From: Plectosphaerella cucumerina
Lineage: Eukaryota; Ascomycota; Sordariomycetes; Glomerellales; Plectosphaerellaceae
Reading direction: 5' to 3'
DNA: 64,000 nucleotides
Assembly (NCBI GenBank): GCA_020746995.1
Contig: JAGPXD010000005.1
Span: 1,550,001-1,614,000, forward strand
Below, in pieces: positions 41,319-51,582 of the stretch. Positions within the stretch are counted from its first letter, which is position 1. The number at the start of each line of letters is the position of its first letter. Both the position numbers and the translations under genes were made by a program. Below the pieces are notes generated by a model, which was given only the letters and a program-made list of their open reading frames with translations, had not been told where the DNA came from and made no database searches.

Positions 41319-42947
41319 ATGCCCTCGCTTGGCCGCCTCATCATCAGCCTGTTGGCCGCCTCAGCCACCGCGGCTGCACAATGTGTGCAGCAGCCGTCGC
41401 CCAGATTCAGCCCGCAGATGGCCTCCGGCTACCAGTCGAAGCTGGTTCTCAGCGGGTTGCAGTCGCCCCGTCACCTGGTCTTCGACTCCCAAGGCGCCCT
41501 GCTCATCGCCAGCGGCGCCGGCATCCAACACATCCGTCTCAGCGATGCCAGCGGCACCGACGTCTGCGTCACCCAACAGCGGCAGCTCATCTCCAACACG
41601 AGGGTATGTGCTCATGAAAGACCGCCTCGTATGCCCCTGACTGACCCCAAGCACAGCTCAGCCACGGCATCGCCCTCTCCGGCGACGGCCGCACATTGTA
41701 CGCCTCAAGCGCAACAGAGGTCTTCGCCTATCCCTACGACCCAGCCGCAGGGACCGTCGGCTCACCACGGACGCTCATCACTATCCCGACGCAAGGGGGT
41801 TACCATCAGACCAGGACGCTGTACATCCCGCGCAACAACCCCAATACGCTCCTTGTATCGGTAGGCTCCGATGATAACCTCGACACGGCGACGACAAATC
41901 CCAGCACCGGTCGTAGCATGATCCGCGCGTTTGACCTCACCACCCTAACCGGCAGCGCCGTGACGTACAACTCCGGTGCCCTCTTCGGCTGGGGTCTCCG
42001 CAACAGCGTCGGTATCGGCGAGAACCCGCGTACGGGCGAAATCGTAAGCCGTCCCCCCTGCTCCATAAAACAGTAAGTACTGACAAGAGAAGTGGTCCGT
42101 AGAGAATGGCCTGGACAACATGATGCGCGGCACCACAGACGTGCACAACGACAGCCCCGGCGAAGAACTCAACTTCCACGGCCGCGTCAACGATACCTCC
42201 GGCCGCTTCGGGGCCAACTACGGCTACCCCAACTGCCATCCCGTCTGGGAGACTGCCAGCATCCCGGGCTTCCAGGTCGGCTCGCAGGTTGTCCAGGGCC
42301 AGCCATCGGGCCAATTCACCGACGCGTACTGCCAGAGCCAGCCGGTGGCGCCGCGCATCACCTTCCCCTCGCACACGGCGCCTCTGGATGTCAAGTTCTC
42401 TCCCGATGGGCTGACGGCATACATCACCTTCCATGGCAGCTGGAACCGCTCGCCTGCGGACGGGTACCGCCTGAGCAGGATCGACTTTGGGCCTGACGGG
42501 CAGCCGGTACAGCCGTCCAACAGCCGCTCCGCAGAGGTGAGGGTGATGCAGAACCCGAACAATAGCGCGTGTCCGTCGGGATGTTTCCGTCCAGTGGGGT
42601 TGGCATGGGATCCGAGGGTGAGCAGTCGCATCTTCATGACGAGCGACTCGACGGGTGAGTTGTATGTCGTGACCGTGCCTGGGGGTGGTACCACGCCGCC
42701 CCCGCCTTCGAGTACGGTACGTCCGCCGGTGACTACAACCACGACGTCCAGGCCACCCACGACAGTTGCTCCTCCGCCCACGACATCGGCAGCGCCTCCC
42801 CCTCAGACGACGGTCGCGCCCCCTCCGACAGGGTGCCAGGCGCAGAGGTGGGGACAGTGCGGAGGTCAAGGATGGACGGGCTGCACGTCGTGCGTGTCAC
42901 CTTGGACATGCCGGCAGCAGAACGCATGGTACTCGCAGTGTCTGTGA
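41319..42947 (+). CDS. AA12 PQQ-dependent sugar dehydrogenase with CBM1
   Basis: 508-aa secreted protein from exons 41319-41603, 41657-42043 and 42093-42947 (introns in phase 0). A signal peptide (LIISLLAASATAAAQ) ends near residue 20. The beta-propeller domain (about 25-400) matches soluble PQQ sugar/sorbosone dehydrogenases: LSGLQSPRHLVFDSQGALLI, LSHGIALSGDGRTLYAS, SVGSDDNLD, GWGLRNSVGIGENPRTGEIWSVENGLDN, PGEELNFHGRV, NYGYPNCHPVWE, FTFPSHTAPLDVKFSP-like and AYITFHGSWNRSP motifs. A Pro/Thr-rich linker (about 405-470) leads to a fungal CBM1 (472-508) with the expected cysteines and aromatic face (WGQCGGQGWTGC, CRQQNAWYSQC). Such AA12 enzymes oxidise pyranoses and can pass electrons to lytic polysaccharide monooxygenases, so a role in plant cell-wall breakdown outside the cell is likely. 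Confidence 0.9.
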
Positions 42948-43592
42948 GATGAGGGTGTATTGTTTTGGTCGAGGTGGTAGCGACGAGTTTATCCGGATGT
43001 TGAGCGATTACCTAAGCCAGCCTGGAAAGCGGCTGAACCCCAGCCACCCGATGCCCGCCCCCAGATGGATCGTGACCCCTGCTTCTGTGGCCCCCCGCGG
43101 ATGACGCCCGCCCGTTGGACGCAGATCCATTCCCGTTGCCCCGACCAACCAGTGGTCCCTTGTGTGTCTCTCTTCATCCCACCTGCATTCCCACTTGTCG
43201 CAAGAAAGCCTCTTTCGCCGTCCACAATCAAGGCACCAGATCGCGACGACGACATACTCGGATCTGAATATCGCTATCCATCTTTGTCGCGCTGCACCCC
43301 CGCCGGGATGCCGGCTACCCCGCGATAGGACCGATCCGAGCGCCCGCACCATTGACGATCCCATCGAAGTACAACGACCAGAGACTCGACCTTTGCGCCC
43401 GGAGCGTCTGCGACGGACAGAGTTGCGACATCACCGCATTGCGACTTTGGGACGATTGCCTGGGGAATATCCCATCCAACAAACTACTCCTACTCGAATC
43501 GCAACACTGGACACTGCTTCGAAGTCACCAGAGCGTACGACCGACCCTTGATCATTACGTCCACCAACAAGCCTCACACCACGCCCTCCACC
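42948..43592. other. Intergenic, no gene seen
   Basis: 645 bp with the AA12 3' UTR and the promoter and leader of the small membrane protein. Overlapping frames near 43162-43551 have Arg/Pro-rich random composition. Confidence 0.4.
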
Positions 43593-44171
43593 ATGCCGCC
43601 CTTCCCCAGCCTCAACCGCATCCTCGCGCGCCAGCGCACCACCGACGAAAACCTCATAGTCCCCACCGAATACGGCGCCATAAACCCGAACCTCTCCTCC
43701 ATCGCCATCGCCGGTATCGTCCTCGGCTCCGTCGGTGGCTTTCTCCTCCTCCTATGGCTATTCTACGGATGCTGCGCCAGTATCGGCCCTCCCGTCGGCT
43801 ACCGCACCGCCCAGTACGGCACCAGCCGCGTCACCGTCGACCGAAGCTACCGCTCGCGCAGCAGCCGCTCGCGACATCACCGGCCGCGCCGCCACTCGTC
43901 CGGCCGGCCGCGGGTGTACGCCACCGAGACGACGAGGGTGCGCGAGACAACTACCGGCGGACCTGTCATTGTCGAGGCCGAGCCGGTTCCTATGCAGGAG
44001 AGGCCAAGGGGCGCAAGCAGGGCGCCGCCACCGCCGAGGATGGTCGATGAGGATGATTCGGAAGAGGAGTCGGAGGATGAGGTTGTGGTGATTGAGGAGA
44101 GGACGCCGCCGAGACGGCAGAGGCGGCAGAGCAGCCGGTACGACGAGCGGAGGAGGAGTCGGGATTATTGA
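43593..44171 (+). CDS. Small single-pass membrane protein with charged tail
   Basis: 192-aa protein, single exon; an in-frame ATG at 43548 could add 15 residues. One membrane segment at about 36-58 (SIAIAGIVLGSVGGFLLLLWLFYGCC) is followed by CCASIGPP, then a strongly basic Arg/Ser/His-rich stretch (about 80-110), then a Pro-rich part. It ends in an abrupt acidic block (MVDEDDSEEESEDEVVVIEE, about 149-168) and a final Arg-rich tail. Topology should be type III with a cytosolic tail. I recognise the layout as a common uncharacterised fungal membrane protein type but cannot assign a family or function. Confidence 0.68.
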   Translation: MPPFPSLNRILARQRTTDENLIVPTEYGAINPNLSSIAIAGIVLGSVGGFLLLLWLFYGCCASIGPPVGYRTAQYGTSRVTVDRSYRSRSSRSRHHRPRRHSSGRPRVYATETTRVRETTTGGPVIVEAEPVPMQERPRGASRAPPPPRMVDEDDSEEESEDEVVVIEERTPPRRQRRQSSRYDERRRSRDY

Positions 44172-44507
44172 GGGTGCATGGCATTTGGGCTGAGGAAAAC
44201 GTGATGGTACACGAGGCTGCAATTGGTTGTTCTAAAGTAGCGTCTGGCGCGGGTAGGATCTGGGCGTATGGCTGGCTTGAAGCACGATGCTTGATCCTTG
44301 ATGCTTGATTTTTTTGGTAGTCATCTTACTCACTCCGTATCTGACTTTTTGTTTTGCCTCAATTGTCGTACTACATGATCCAGTCAGTCAACACTGAGAT
44401 GAGATCTCTTAGGTTTCTTTTATCGTCATATTAAATGGCATAAACAAGAGTTGATACATGATATTACATCTTTTACATGTGTTGATACATTTAGACGCCG
44501 GTCTGGT
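44172..44507. terminator. Convergent 3' region, membrane protein and MTG2
   Basis: 336 bp between convergent stop codons, AT-rich in the middle and expected to hold both polyadenylation regions. A short imperfect repeat (GATGCTTGATCCTTGATGCTTGAT) lies near 44287-44310. Confidence 0.45.
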
Positions 44508-46373
44508 CTACTCATCCAGGAGTCCAATGATGGTCTGCAGGATCCTGTCGACGCCGTGGCCATTAATGGCGCTGATAGGAACGGCGTGGCACCTCTTAGT
44601 CCATGCCGTCTTGACGCCGCTGGGGTGGGGCTGAGCGCCGCTGGTGACATCGTCGAGGTACGCCTTGAGCTTCTTGTAGTTCTCCTGCGTGTTCGGGAGG
44701 TCGCCCTTGGTGGCCACGACGAACCACGGCTTGCCGGCGATGTGAAGCCCCGACACCCGCTCAGGGGCCGTCGGCTCGTGTAGCCTCATCATGACGGCTC
44801 CACCGCTCTCCTCCGCGCTCTTCGCCTTGAGCAGCCAGCTCTCCTCGGAGTCGATGGCCCAGTCAATGTTGGCCTCGGCCTCGCGGGCCCGCTCCTCATC
44901 CTCGCGCATCTGCGCGTAAAGGCCGACCTCGTTCCACAAAGCCTTGACGGCATCGACGGCGTCTCCCGCCGAAAGATCGACGACGAATGCAAGGACGCCG
45001 GCGCGCTCAACGTGGCGAAGGAAGGCAATGCCAAGGCCCCTGTCGAGATGGGCGCCCTCGATGAGTCCGGGGATGTCTGCTACAGTGAAGCGGGTGCGCG
45101 CCTCGAGCCTGGGTACCTCGCCCAGCTCGGCCTCGCCTCGCTTGTACGACTTCATCATGGGCCGGCCCTTGTAGTTGTCGAGCACGACGGTGCCGATATT
45201 GGGCTGCAGGGTGGTGAAGGCCCAGTTGCCAACGCGAGTCCTCGAGTTGGAAAGGGCGCGGAGGAGCGTGCTCTTGCCTGCGTTGGGGAGGCCGACGAGG
45301 CCAACGTCTGCGAGGAGCTTGAGCTCGAGTTCAATTTCCATCGTCACTGCCCGTTCGCCCTTTGTCGCGAAAATGGGTCGCGGGGTATCGCGGGATACGA
45401 AATGGGGGTTTCCAAGACCACCGATGCCACCGGTGGCAAGAAGGATCGGCTGCTCGGTGGGACGCGAGAGGTCCAGGTGCAGGGGCCCCTCGGGCTGGTG
45501 GAAGAAGCGTTGACGGCGCGGGAGCTTGGGGAAAACGATGCTCTTGATCTCAGACCTGGAGGCGCCGGGGTAGACCAGCCACTTGTCGCGATTGGGGTCG
45601 TCGGGCTCGGGGTCATCGTCTTCCTCCTCCTCCTTTGGCGGCGCTGGCTTCGACTTCTTGGATCGCGGGGCTGATGAAGAGTCCTCGACATCCTCCTCAT
45701 CTCCCTCTTCCTCGGCCTTCTCGAGTGCCTTCTGGGCCTCTTCGGCAGCCTTTTCTCGCTGTCGCGCCTTCCACATCTTTCGTTCGAGATGCGCCTCCTT
45801 CATCAGGAGCTTCTCCTCCGCAACGGGGTCGGTTCTGCTGATCTCTCTCAGCACCGTGCCGACAGGGACGGTGATGATGACATCCTCTCCGCGCTGGCCA
45901 GCCTTTGCGCTTCCCTGTCCATTCTTCCCCTTGCCAGCTCGTATGAAGCGCTTCCGTGCCAGCTTGTGTAGTGACGTTTCCCCGTGAACCGCTTGGATGT
46001 AGATATTGCCTCCAATGGCACCATCGCCGCCATTGGGAGGGCCTTCGGGGAGGAATAGGTCGCGCAAGAACGAGATGCAGCCGTTTCCGCCGGGGCCACC
46101 ATAGAGTGTCAGTTGGGCCTTGTCGGCAAAGTTGGGCGACGCATAGTCTTCGGGTGCCGGGTTGAGGCGTGTCGCGGCCGATTCCTGGGCGACATGGGTG
46201 GAGCTACACCGAACTCGGGAGGCCGTCGGGAGACATGGCGCGGCTATCCGGGAGCTTCGAAGGGCAAATGACGGATAGAGAAAGGGGAGCAGGAGATGGC
46301 TCCCTGCAGAGCATCGGGAGGTCATGGCAAGCGTTGTTGATGTCCTCTCTTCAGAGGTTGCGACAGGAGGCAA
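44508..46373 (-). CDS. MTG2: MTG2, mitochondrial Obg-family GTPase
   Basis: Single-exon 621-aa GTPase for assembly of the mitochondrial large ribosomal subunit. The N-terminus is an Arg/Ser-rich, weakly hydrophobic presequence, and the start may instead be the ATG at 46325 (17th codon). The Obg domain has the glycine-rich GGPGGNGCISFLRD, GGDGAIGGNIYIQA and KGKNGQGSAKAGQRGED. It is interrupted at about 195-270 by a charged insert (KAAEEAQKALEKAEEEGDEEDVED, then Lys/Pro and EEEEDDDPEPDD). The G domain follows: LVGLPNAGKSTLLRALS (P-loop), NWAFTTLQPNIGTV, VADIPGLIEGAHLDRGLGIAFLRHVERA (G3), and ATKGDLPN where NKxD is expected, a common variation in this fungal group. The sequence ends SAINGHGVDRILQTIIGLLDE (SAxxG = G5). 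Confidence 0.92.
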   Translation of the reverse strand: MPPVATSEERTSTTLAMTSRCSAGSHLLLPFLYPSFALRSSRIAAPCLPTASRVRCSSTHVAQESAATRLNPAPEDYASPNFADKAQLTLYGGPGGNGCISFLRDLFLPEGPPNGGDGAIGGNIYIQAVHGETSLHKLARKRFIRAGKGKNGQGSAKAGQRGEDVIITVPVGTVLREISRTDPVAEEKLLMKEAHLERKMWKARQREKAAEEAQKALEKAEEEGDEEDVEDSSSAPRSKKSKPAPPKEEEEDDDPEPDDPNRDKWLVYPGASRSEIKSIVFPKLPRRQRFFHQPEGPLHLDLSRPTEQPILLATGGIGGLGNPHFVSRDTPRPIFATKGERAVTMEIELELKLLADVGLVGLPNAGKSTLLRALSNSRTRVGNWAFTTLQPNIGTVVLDNYKGRPMMKSYKRGEAELGEVPRLEARTRFTVADIPGLIEGAHLDRGLGIAFLRHVERAGVLAFVVDLSAGDAVDAVKALWNEVGLYAQMREDEERAREAEANIDWAIDSEESWLLKAKSAEESGGAVMMRLHEPTAPERVSGLHIAGKPWFVVATKGDLPNTQENYKKLKAYLDDVTSGAQPHPSGVKTAWTKRCHAVPISAINGHGVDRILQTIIGLLDE

Positions 46374-48155
46374 GCTCAGACTGGCTGAAGGCTCAAATTT
46401 CCAAGTCGGAAGGAGCTAGTTTGAGCGCGATAAGATAAGGATTCTTACAGCAGGCACGACCCTGGCGAAGGAAGGAGCTCTGGATGAGCTGCGGCTTGGC
46501 CGTGACTGCCTACCATGTCCAGATCCTTCCTTCCTCCCAGTGATAGGTGGTGTAGCTGTGTGGTTTAGTCCGCACTCGTCAATTCAACTTCAACCTTTCC
46601 ATCTTCCTCACCTGCTTCTCGCCCACCATGTCGATCACCAGAAGAGAAGCATCAAACCACCCACCCAATGTCCACATCCGCAGTCTCCACACTCAGAGAA
46701 ACACCGACTGAGACACACAATGAGAGCCAGGACGCACATCGTCTCGAAGGCCGGCGTGGCTGGTGGAAGAGTCGAACACGCTCGAAAGCAAGACATGCCT
46801 GCTCGGAGGGATTATGTACATGCCGACCACCGACGAACCTGTTCGGGCCACACGGGCTAAGCGGTGAACGACCTCCGACTCGTCCGATTGCACAGCTGTT
46901 GATCGACCCCTCCTTTGGAGCTGCAGAGGCCATGCACAGCAGCTGCAGACCAGACCCAGACCGCCTTGAAGCCCAAGTCCCAAAGCCGTAAAGTGCGTGC
47001 TGGCAGACCTACGTCCCACCACCATTGTCCGTCCACGGTCACCGAGGGCGGCGAGGGGGGAACCGAGAGAGAGTGGAGGCCGGGCCTGGCCGCCTCTGGC
47101 CTGGACTGAAGCGGCCCGTTCGAACGGTCTGCACTGGTCTGCGCTGGAAGCCGCTGGACGTGGTCCACCACCTCCACACAACTTCCTCTGTTTTGCTCCT
47201 CTGCATCTCTCCCTCTCTTCACCACTGGCTACACCAATACCGCGGCCCATTGGGATCTCGTCGGGCACCCTCAACGGCCCTCCTGCCATTGGACAACCTC
47301 CGACAGCCCGCATCCAGCGACGACCTGGCACTCGTGCCACGACACCAGCTCCGGCTTCACTCTTGCCTGCGAGCCTCCTCGACCAACCCCGGGTGCCGCT
47401 ACCTCATCTTCGCCCTCTGCCCGCCTCCTCATCCCCAATCTCCGTAGCTCGCACGCATCTTGGGCATCTTTCTGCCGTGCCCCCCTCCCCACGCTCCACG
47501 TCCCCTCTCTCCACCACGTCTTGTCCTTCTCGCCCATTGACGACTGGCCCTCATCGCCTCTCCTGCCCGTCCTAGTCCCCGCGAGCTGCAGCATACAGCA
47601 ATCATCCTGGGAGATCCAGCCGCTTCAGTACTCTGCCAGTGCTGATCTCGCGTTGTCCTGCGGCCGACGACCACCCGCTAAGGCCGAAACTGCTCTGCTC
47701 ACGCTGCCCCCTCATGCTTCGACGCTGCAGGATACATCCCTAGCAGCGGCTACCTCTCAGCGCTGCCGTCCATCTCGCTCCCTGACCGCCGAACCGCGCT
47801 ATCGGATCTTGCCTCCTTAAGAACCAGGTCAGTCTGGGTGTGCGTGCCAAACAGCTATCTATCCCGCCCTCCCGCAACCCGTCTTGTCTTCCCAGCGTTG
47901 CTCTCTTACCTCATCCCACACAACCTGCCCATACCACCTCACCTCCCAAGATCTATCCTCACGAGACCCTCGCGTCTGGGGTCTCCAAGGGACATGACCA
48001 TTGTACCAGTAGCCTTGCCTTTATCTGTGCCTTGAACCTCCTGTATTCTATCACGTTTCCTGTCACTCATCACTCACTGCCTCCTCCTGCTGGCTCCTAA
48101 TACCCCGCCTTCATCTCCATACCTAACGACTTACCTACCTCCATCCCTCGCTAAG
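46374..48155. promoter_or_regulatory. Divergent promoter and long pyrimidine-rich leader
   Basis: 1.78 kb between the MTG2 start and the start of the CxxC/CxC gene. From about 47160 to 48155 the plus strand is strikingly C/T-rich, including several runs of CT-rich words up to the start codon, as expected for a promoter and long 5' leader of the plus-strand gene. Open frames within it are Pro/Ser/Leu-rich and are not convincing genes. Confidence 0.5.
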
Positions 48156-48920
48156 ATGTATCCCAGAGAGTACGTCAAGTCCAAGAAGAAGGCCGTCAGG
48201 ATGGATCCCGACTGTGCCATCTGTCATGCGCCGGCCTCGATGGAGTGCGACTGCGAGGCAAAGCGTCTCGAGATCGCCGTCAAGCAGGCCGAGCAGCGCA
48301 TGATGCAGTCCATGTACTCTGACATCAGGTACGCTACCTCCTCTCCCGTCTTGCCCCGCATCTACGGTGACTGACTCGACTCGAATAGGACCTGGGTGAG
48401 AAAACGGGCACAGGACTACATCTTGGAGTACTACCGGCTACTCGTCGATCGCCGAAAACAAAGCCATGCCGACCACATGGAGCACATCAACCAACACTCC
48501 TGGCACTACTATCAGCAACCTCCACCGCACGCAGCCCTCGCACAGGCCTCGCAGGAGCTCAAGCGCGGCATCGACGAAGACTGGCAGGCCAGCGTCCAGC
48601 GGTACCCGGAAGTGCTGGAATACTTCTTCAGCCTGGTGAGTCTGGCCCTGCCACCAGACGACGACCCCAGCGTCAAGGACCCGCCTCTCAGCGCGCTCAG
48701 CGGATCCCGAAAGGGCCACCGCCGGCCCGGCATAGCACCCGCTCCTGCCCAGGGAGGTTCCTACGAGCGGGAGCCTCTGCCGATGAGAAGAGAGCCGACC
48801 CCGATGATGGAGCCGCGGCCTGTTGGACGTATCAGGGATAGTAGGAGGCAGTCCTTCAGAGGAGCGCCGCCGCCGCCGCCGACATCGTACTACGGACAGC
48901 CGCCGCCGCCGCCGTGGTGA
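48156..48920 (+). CDS. Uncharacterised fungal protein with CxxC/CxC motif and polyproline tail
   Basis: 234-aa protein from exons 48156-48328 and 48389-48920. The N-terminal 60 residues begin MYPREYVKSKKKAVRMDPDC and hold four cysteines as C-A-I-C then C-D-C (positions 20, 23, 32, 34), a possible small metal site. A helical, Tyr/His-rich middle follows (RKRAQDYILEYYRLLVDRRK, HSWHYYQQPP, LKRGIDEDWQASVQRYPEVLEYFFSLV, LALPPDDDPSV). The C-terminal part is disordered and ends in GAPPPPPTSYYGQPPPPPW, which could bind profilin, SH3 or WW domains. I believe it is conserved among Sordariomycetes but know no function. It has an unusually long pyrimidine-rich upstream region, and its downstream neighbour BFR1 is convergent. 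Confidence 0.75.
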
Positions 48921-49998
48921 AGTATGGACATGTCGAGGTATCTCCTCCGACCGACACACACGAGACGAAGCCGAGGGCTGGAACGCTCGGGCTGCAGGGG
49001 GACGATTTTGATGACCATCTAACGACTGAACGAATGACGAGCTGCATGGCCTGCCTCACATGGGAGAATTTTGCAAACCAGACATCCCCTCCCAGAGACC
49101 GGCAGCTTCCTCAGAGACGCCTCCCGGGCTGGGGAGCATCAGGAAGATCGTACGCTTGGGAGGACTCAAGACCTCGTGGCTTGGAAATGCCGCCCCCGGC
49201 TGAAATGGCCAACAGAGCCGCCAGAACACGGGGGCTGAAGCGAAATCCCCTCCTCCCCCCTCTCCCAGGCAGTTTGTGTACATAAGAATGAGCTAGAAGT
49301 TCCCGCTTCGAAACATGACGCAGATACCCGTCTTATTTGGTGACCGAGGTGGATTTCTGAGTGGATCGTGACTGGATGCTGATCTACACCGTCGGGCTCC
49401 GGCTTGGCTGCTTGCTGCATGCCGGCGGCCGATGTGCCCAACCGTCAGACGACTACCGCGTCTTTGCATGGCCGCCTGACGCGACACGTCCCCTCGTTCG
49501 TATCCACGGTGATCAGTCACGCGATTCGGGCAATATTACGTTCTTTGGATGCAGTTTCAAATTCGACAGTTTTTCCCCCCATCCTCTGGGGAAGAGGGCT
49601 TCTTTCTCCCCCGTTTTGGTCTCCGTTTTTTTCCCGACCCCGACAAACTACATCCGTGAGAGGTCCCTTTCTTCCACCCGGCCCCCGGCACAGAAATGAA
49701 ACGCCGTGAGAGAGAGTCCGCTGGAAAATGTGTTGCGAGAGAGCCGCGAAAAATAGTGGAAGGGGATGGATGGGTAAGGAGATGATAGGGAAAGGGTGAC
49801 CTTGTTTATATCCGCTCTCTCTCTCTCTCGAGGCCGATGCCCCGTTGGAAGGTGTTTGTCTTGTCTGGATTTTTGGTGTGTGGTCTTTTCGAAATTCGAT
49901 GCGGAGATGGGTTTGATCTGGGCCGCCGCAGTGGGGAAGGGGAGAGCTCTGTGTGTGAGTTCCACCCTGGCGGTGCCGTTGTTTGGAGAAGAGGCCAG
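48921..49998. terminator. Convergent 3' region of CxxC/CxC gene and BFR1
   Basis: 1.08 kb between convergent stop codons, with no gene supported. It is expected to hold two 3' UTRs. A CT-dinucleotide run (CTCTCTCTCTCTCTC) lies near 49815-49829, and T-rich stretches near 49567-49640 may be polyadenylation regions. Confidence 0.45.
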
Positions 49999-51582
49999 TT
50001 ATGCCTCGATGGCAGTCTCCTTGAGGTCCTTGGTGACGGCCTCGACGTCGGCCTTGCCGTTGGTGGCCTCACCGTTGGCCTCCTCCTCGGCCTCGAGCTT
50101 GGCGAGCTCCTTCTTGGCCTTCTCGATGTTCTGGGACGTGTTAGCGGGGTATTTGTCAAGGGGCGGGGTACTGAACGTACGCGCTGGGTCTGGGCCTCCT
50201 GGTCCGACTTCCAGTGGTCGAGCTTGGCCTTGACCTTCTCGATCGTGGCGGGGATGTCGGCGGCGCTCATGGGAGGGTCGATGCCCATGGAGGCGCAGTC
50301 CTCGACGACGGAGGGAGGGCAGCTAAACTTGTCGGCGGCGGGGCCGGCGGACTTCTTGCCCTTCTTTCCCTTCTTGGTGGCGGGGAAGAGCTCGTCGTCG
50401 CGGTCCTTCTTGGAGAGGATCTTGGTGCCCTTGATGTCGGAGCCGTCGACCTTGCGGTCGGCCTGGGCGCCGAGGCCGCGGTCGGCGAGCAGCGGGGCCT
50501 TCTCGGCCTGGTCGAGCGAGGGGTCGAGGAAGCGGAGGAGGCCGGTGGCGCGGCGGATCTCCTCGAGGTAGGCGGGGTCGCTGGCCTCGGCGAGGACCTC
50601 CTGGGCGTGGGCCTTCTTGCGCTCGGCGCGGTAGCGGTCGTGCTCGGCCTGGCGGCGCTCGCGGGCGCGGTCGCGGGCCTCGCGCTCGTAGGCCTGGGCG
50701 GCCTTCTTCTGCTGCCAGTAGTCGTCCTTGATCTTGCGGATGGCCTGGAAGGTCTCCTGCTGCTCGGCGTGGAGCTTGGTGCGCTCGTCGCGGAGGGCGG
50801 AGAGGCCCTTGTAGGCCTCGTCGGCCTCGGCCTTGATGGCGTCGAGCTCGGCCTGGGCCTTGTTGTAGCGCTCGGACATGGCCTTTGCCTCGGGGTCGTC
50901 CATGGAGTCCTTGATCTCCTTGATCTTGGCCTTGAGGTCGTCAATCTGCTTCTGGGAGTCGTCGAATTGGGAAAAGTTCTTGCGCTGCTTCTTGAGGGAG
51001 GAGATCTCGGCGAGGGCCTTCTTCTCGTCGACGATCTTCATGGTGCCGGCGTTGACCTGGGCGTCGAGCTTCTCGATCTGGCGGTCGAGCTCGTCCACGC
51101 TCTTAAAGGGGACCTTGCCGCGGGCCGTCTTCTGCTCGGCGATGCGGGAGCGCATCTGCTCGTCCAGGCGCTTGATCTGGTCGAGCTTGCTGGTGCGGCT
51201 GCTCTTGCCGGCGCCCTGCTTGGCGCGGATCTCGTTGACCTCGGCGATGAGCTCGGCGCGGCGCTTCTGGGCCGGGTTCTGCTTCTCCTTGTCCTTGCTG
51301 GGCATGGCGAGGTCGATCTTGGCGCGGACAGCATTCTGGGGGGGAAAGGGTTAGCGCTGGGTGATAAGGGGCGACGAAGTGTAGCTGCAAAATGCGCGGT
51401 CGAGCCGGCATCCAGAGCATCAGAGGGCGTTGACGCACCAGCTTGTCCATGGCCTTCTTGTGCTCGGCCTCGGCAGCCTTGAGGTTCTTCGCGTACTCGG
51501 CCTCATCGGGCATGGTAGGGCGCTTCTTGTCCTCGCCGGCAGCCGGGGCCGCGGCAGGCACATCCTTCTTGGTCTCGGCCAT
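49999..51582 (-). CDS. BFR1: BFR1, nuclear segregation / mRNP protein
   Basis: 476-aa, Lys/Glu/Ala-rich coiled-coil protein from exons 51439-51582, 50181-51335 and 49999-50130, all in phase 0. Coiled coil runs over about 30-290 (KRRAELIAEVNEIRAKQG, LDQIKRLDEQMRSRIAEQK, LKKQRKNFSQFDDSQKQID, AYEREARDRARERRQAEHDRYRAERKKAHAQEVL). A conserved region around 270-300 (EASDPAYLEEIRRATGLLRFLDPS) is followed by a short FSCPPSVVEDCASMGIDPP motif. Yeast Bfr1 associates with polysomes and mRNPs at the ER and affects secretion and ploidy. Third positions are extremely C/G-biased in this gene, so an antisense frame of 422 codons stays open without meaning. The gene is divergent from RPB5. Confidence 0.9.

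Noticed and set aside
50214..51482. 422-codon plus-strand frame rich in Leu, Val and Gly
   Set aside because: Antisense shadow of BFR1, produced by its extreme C/G third-position bias (Lys and Glu codons read back as Leu).
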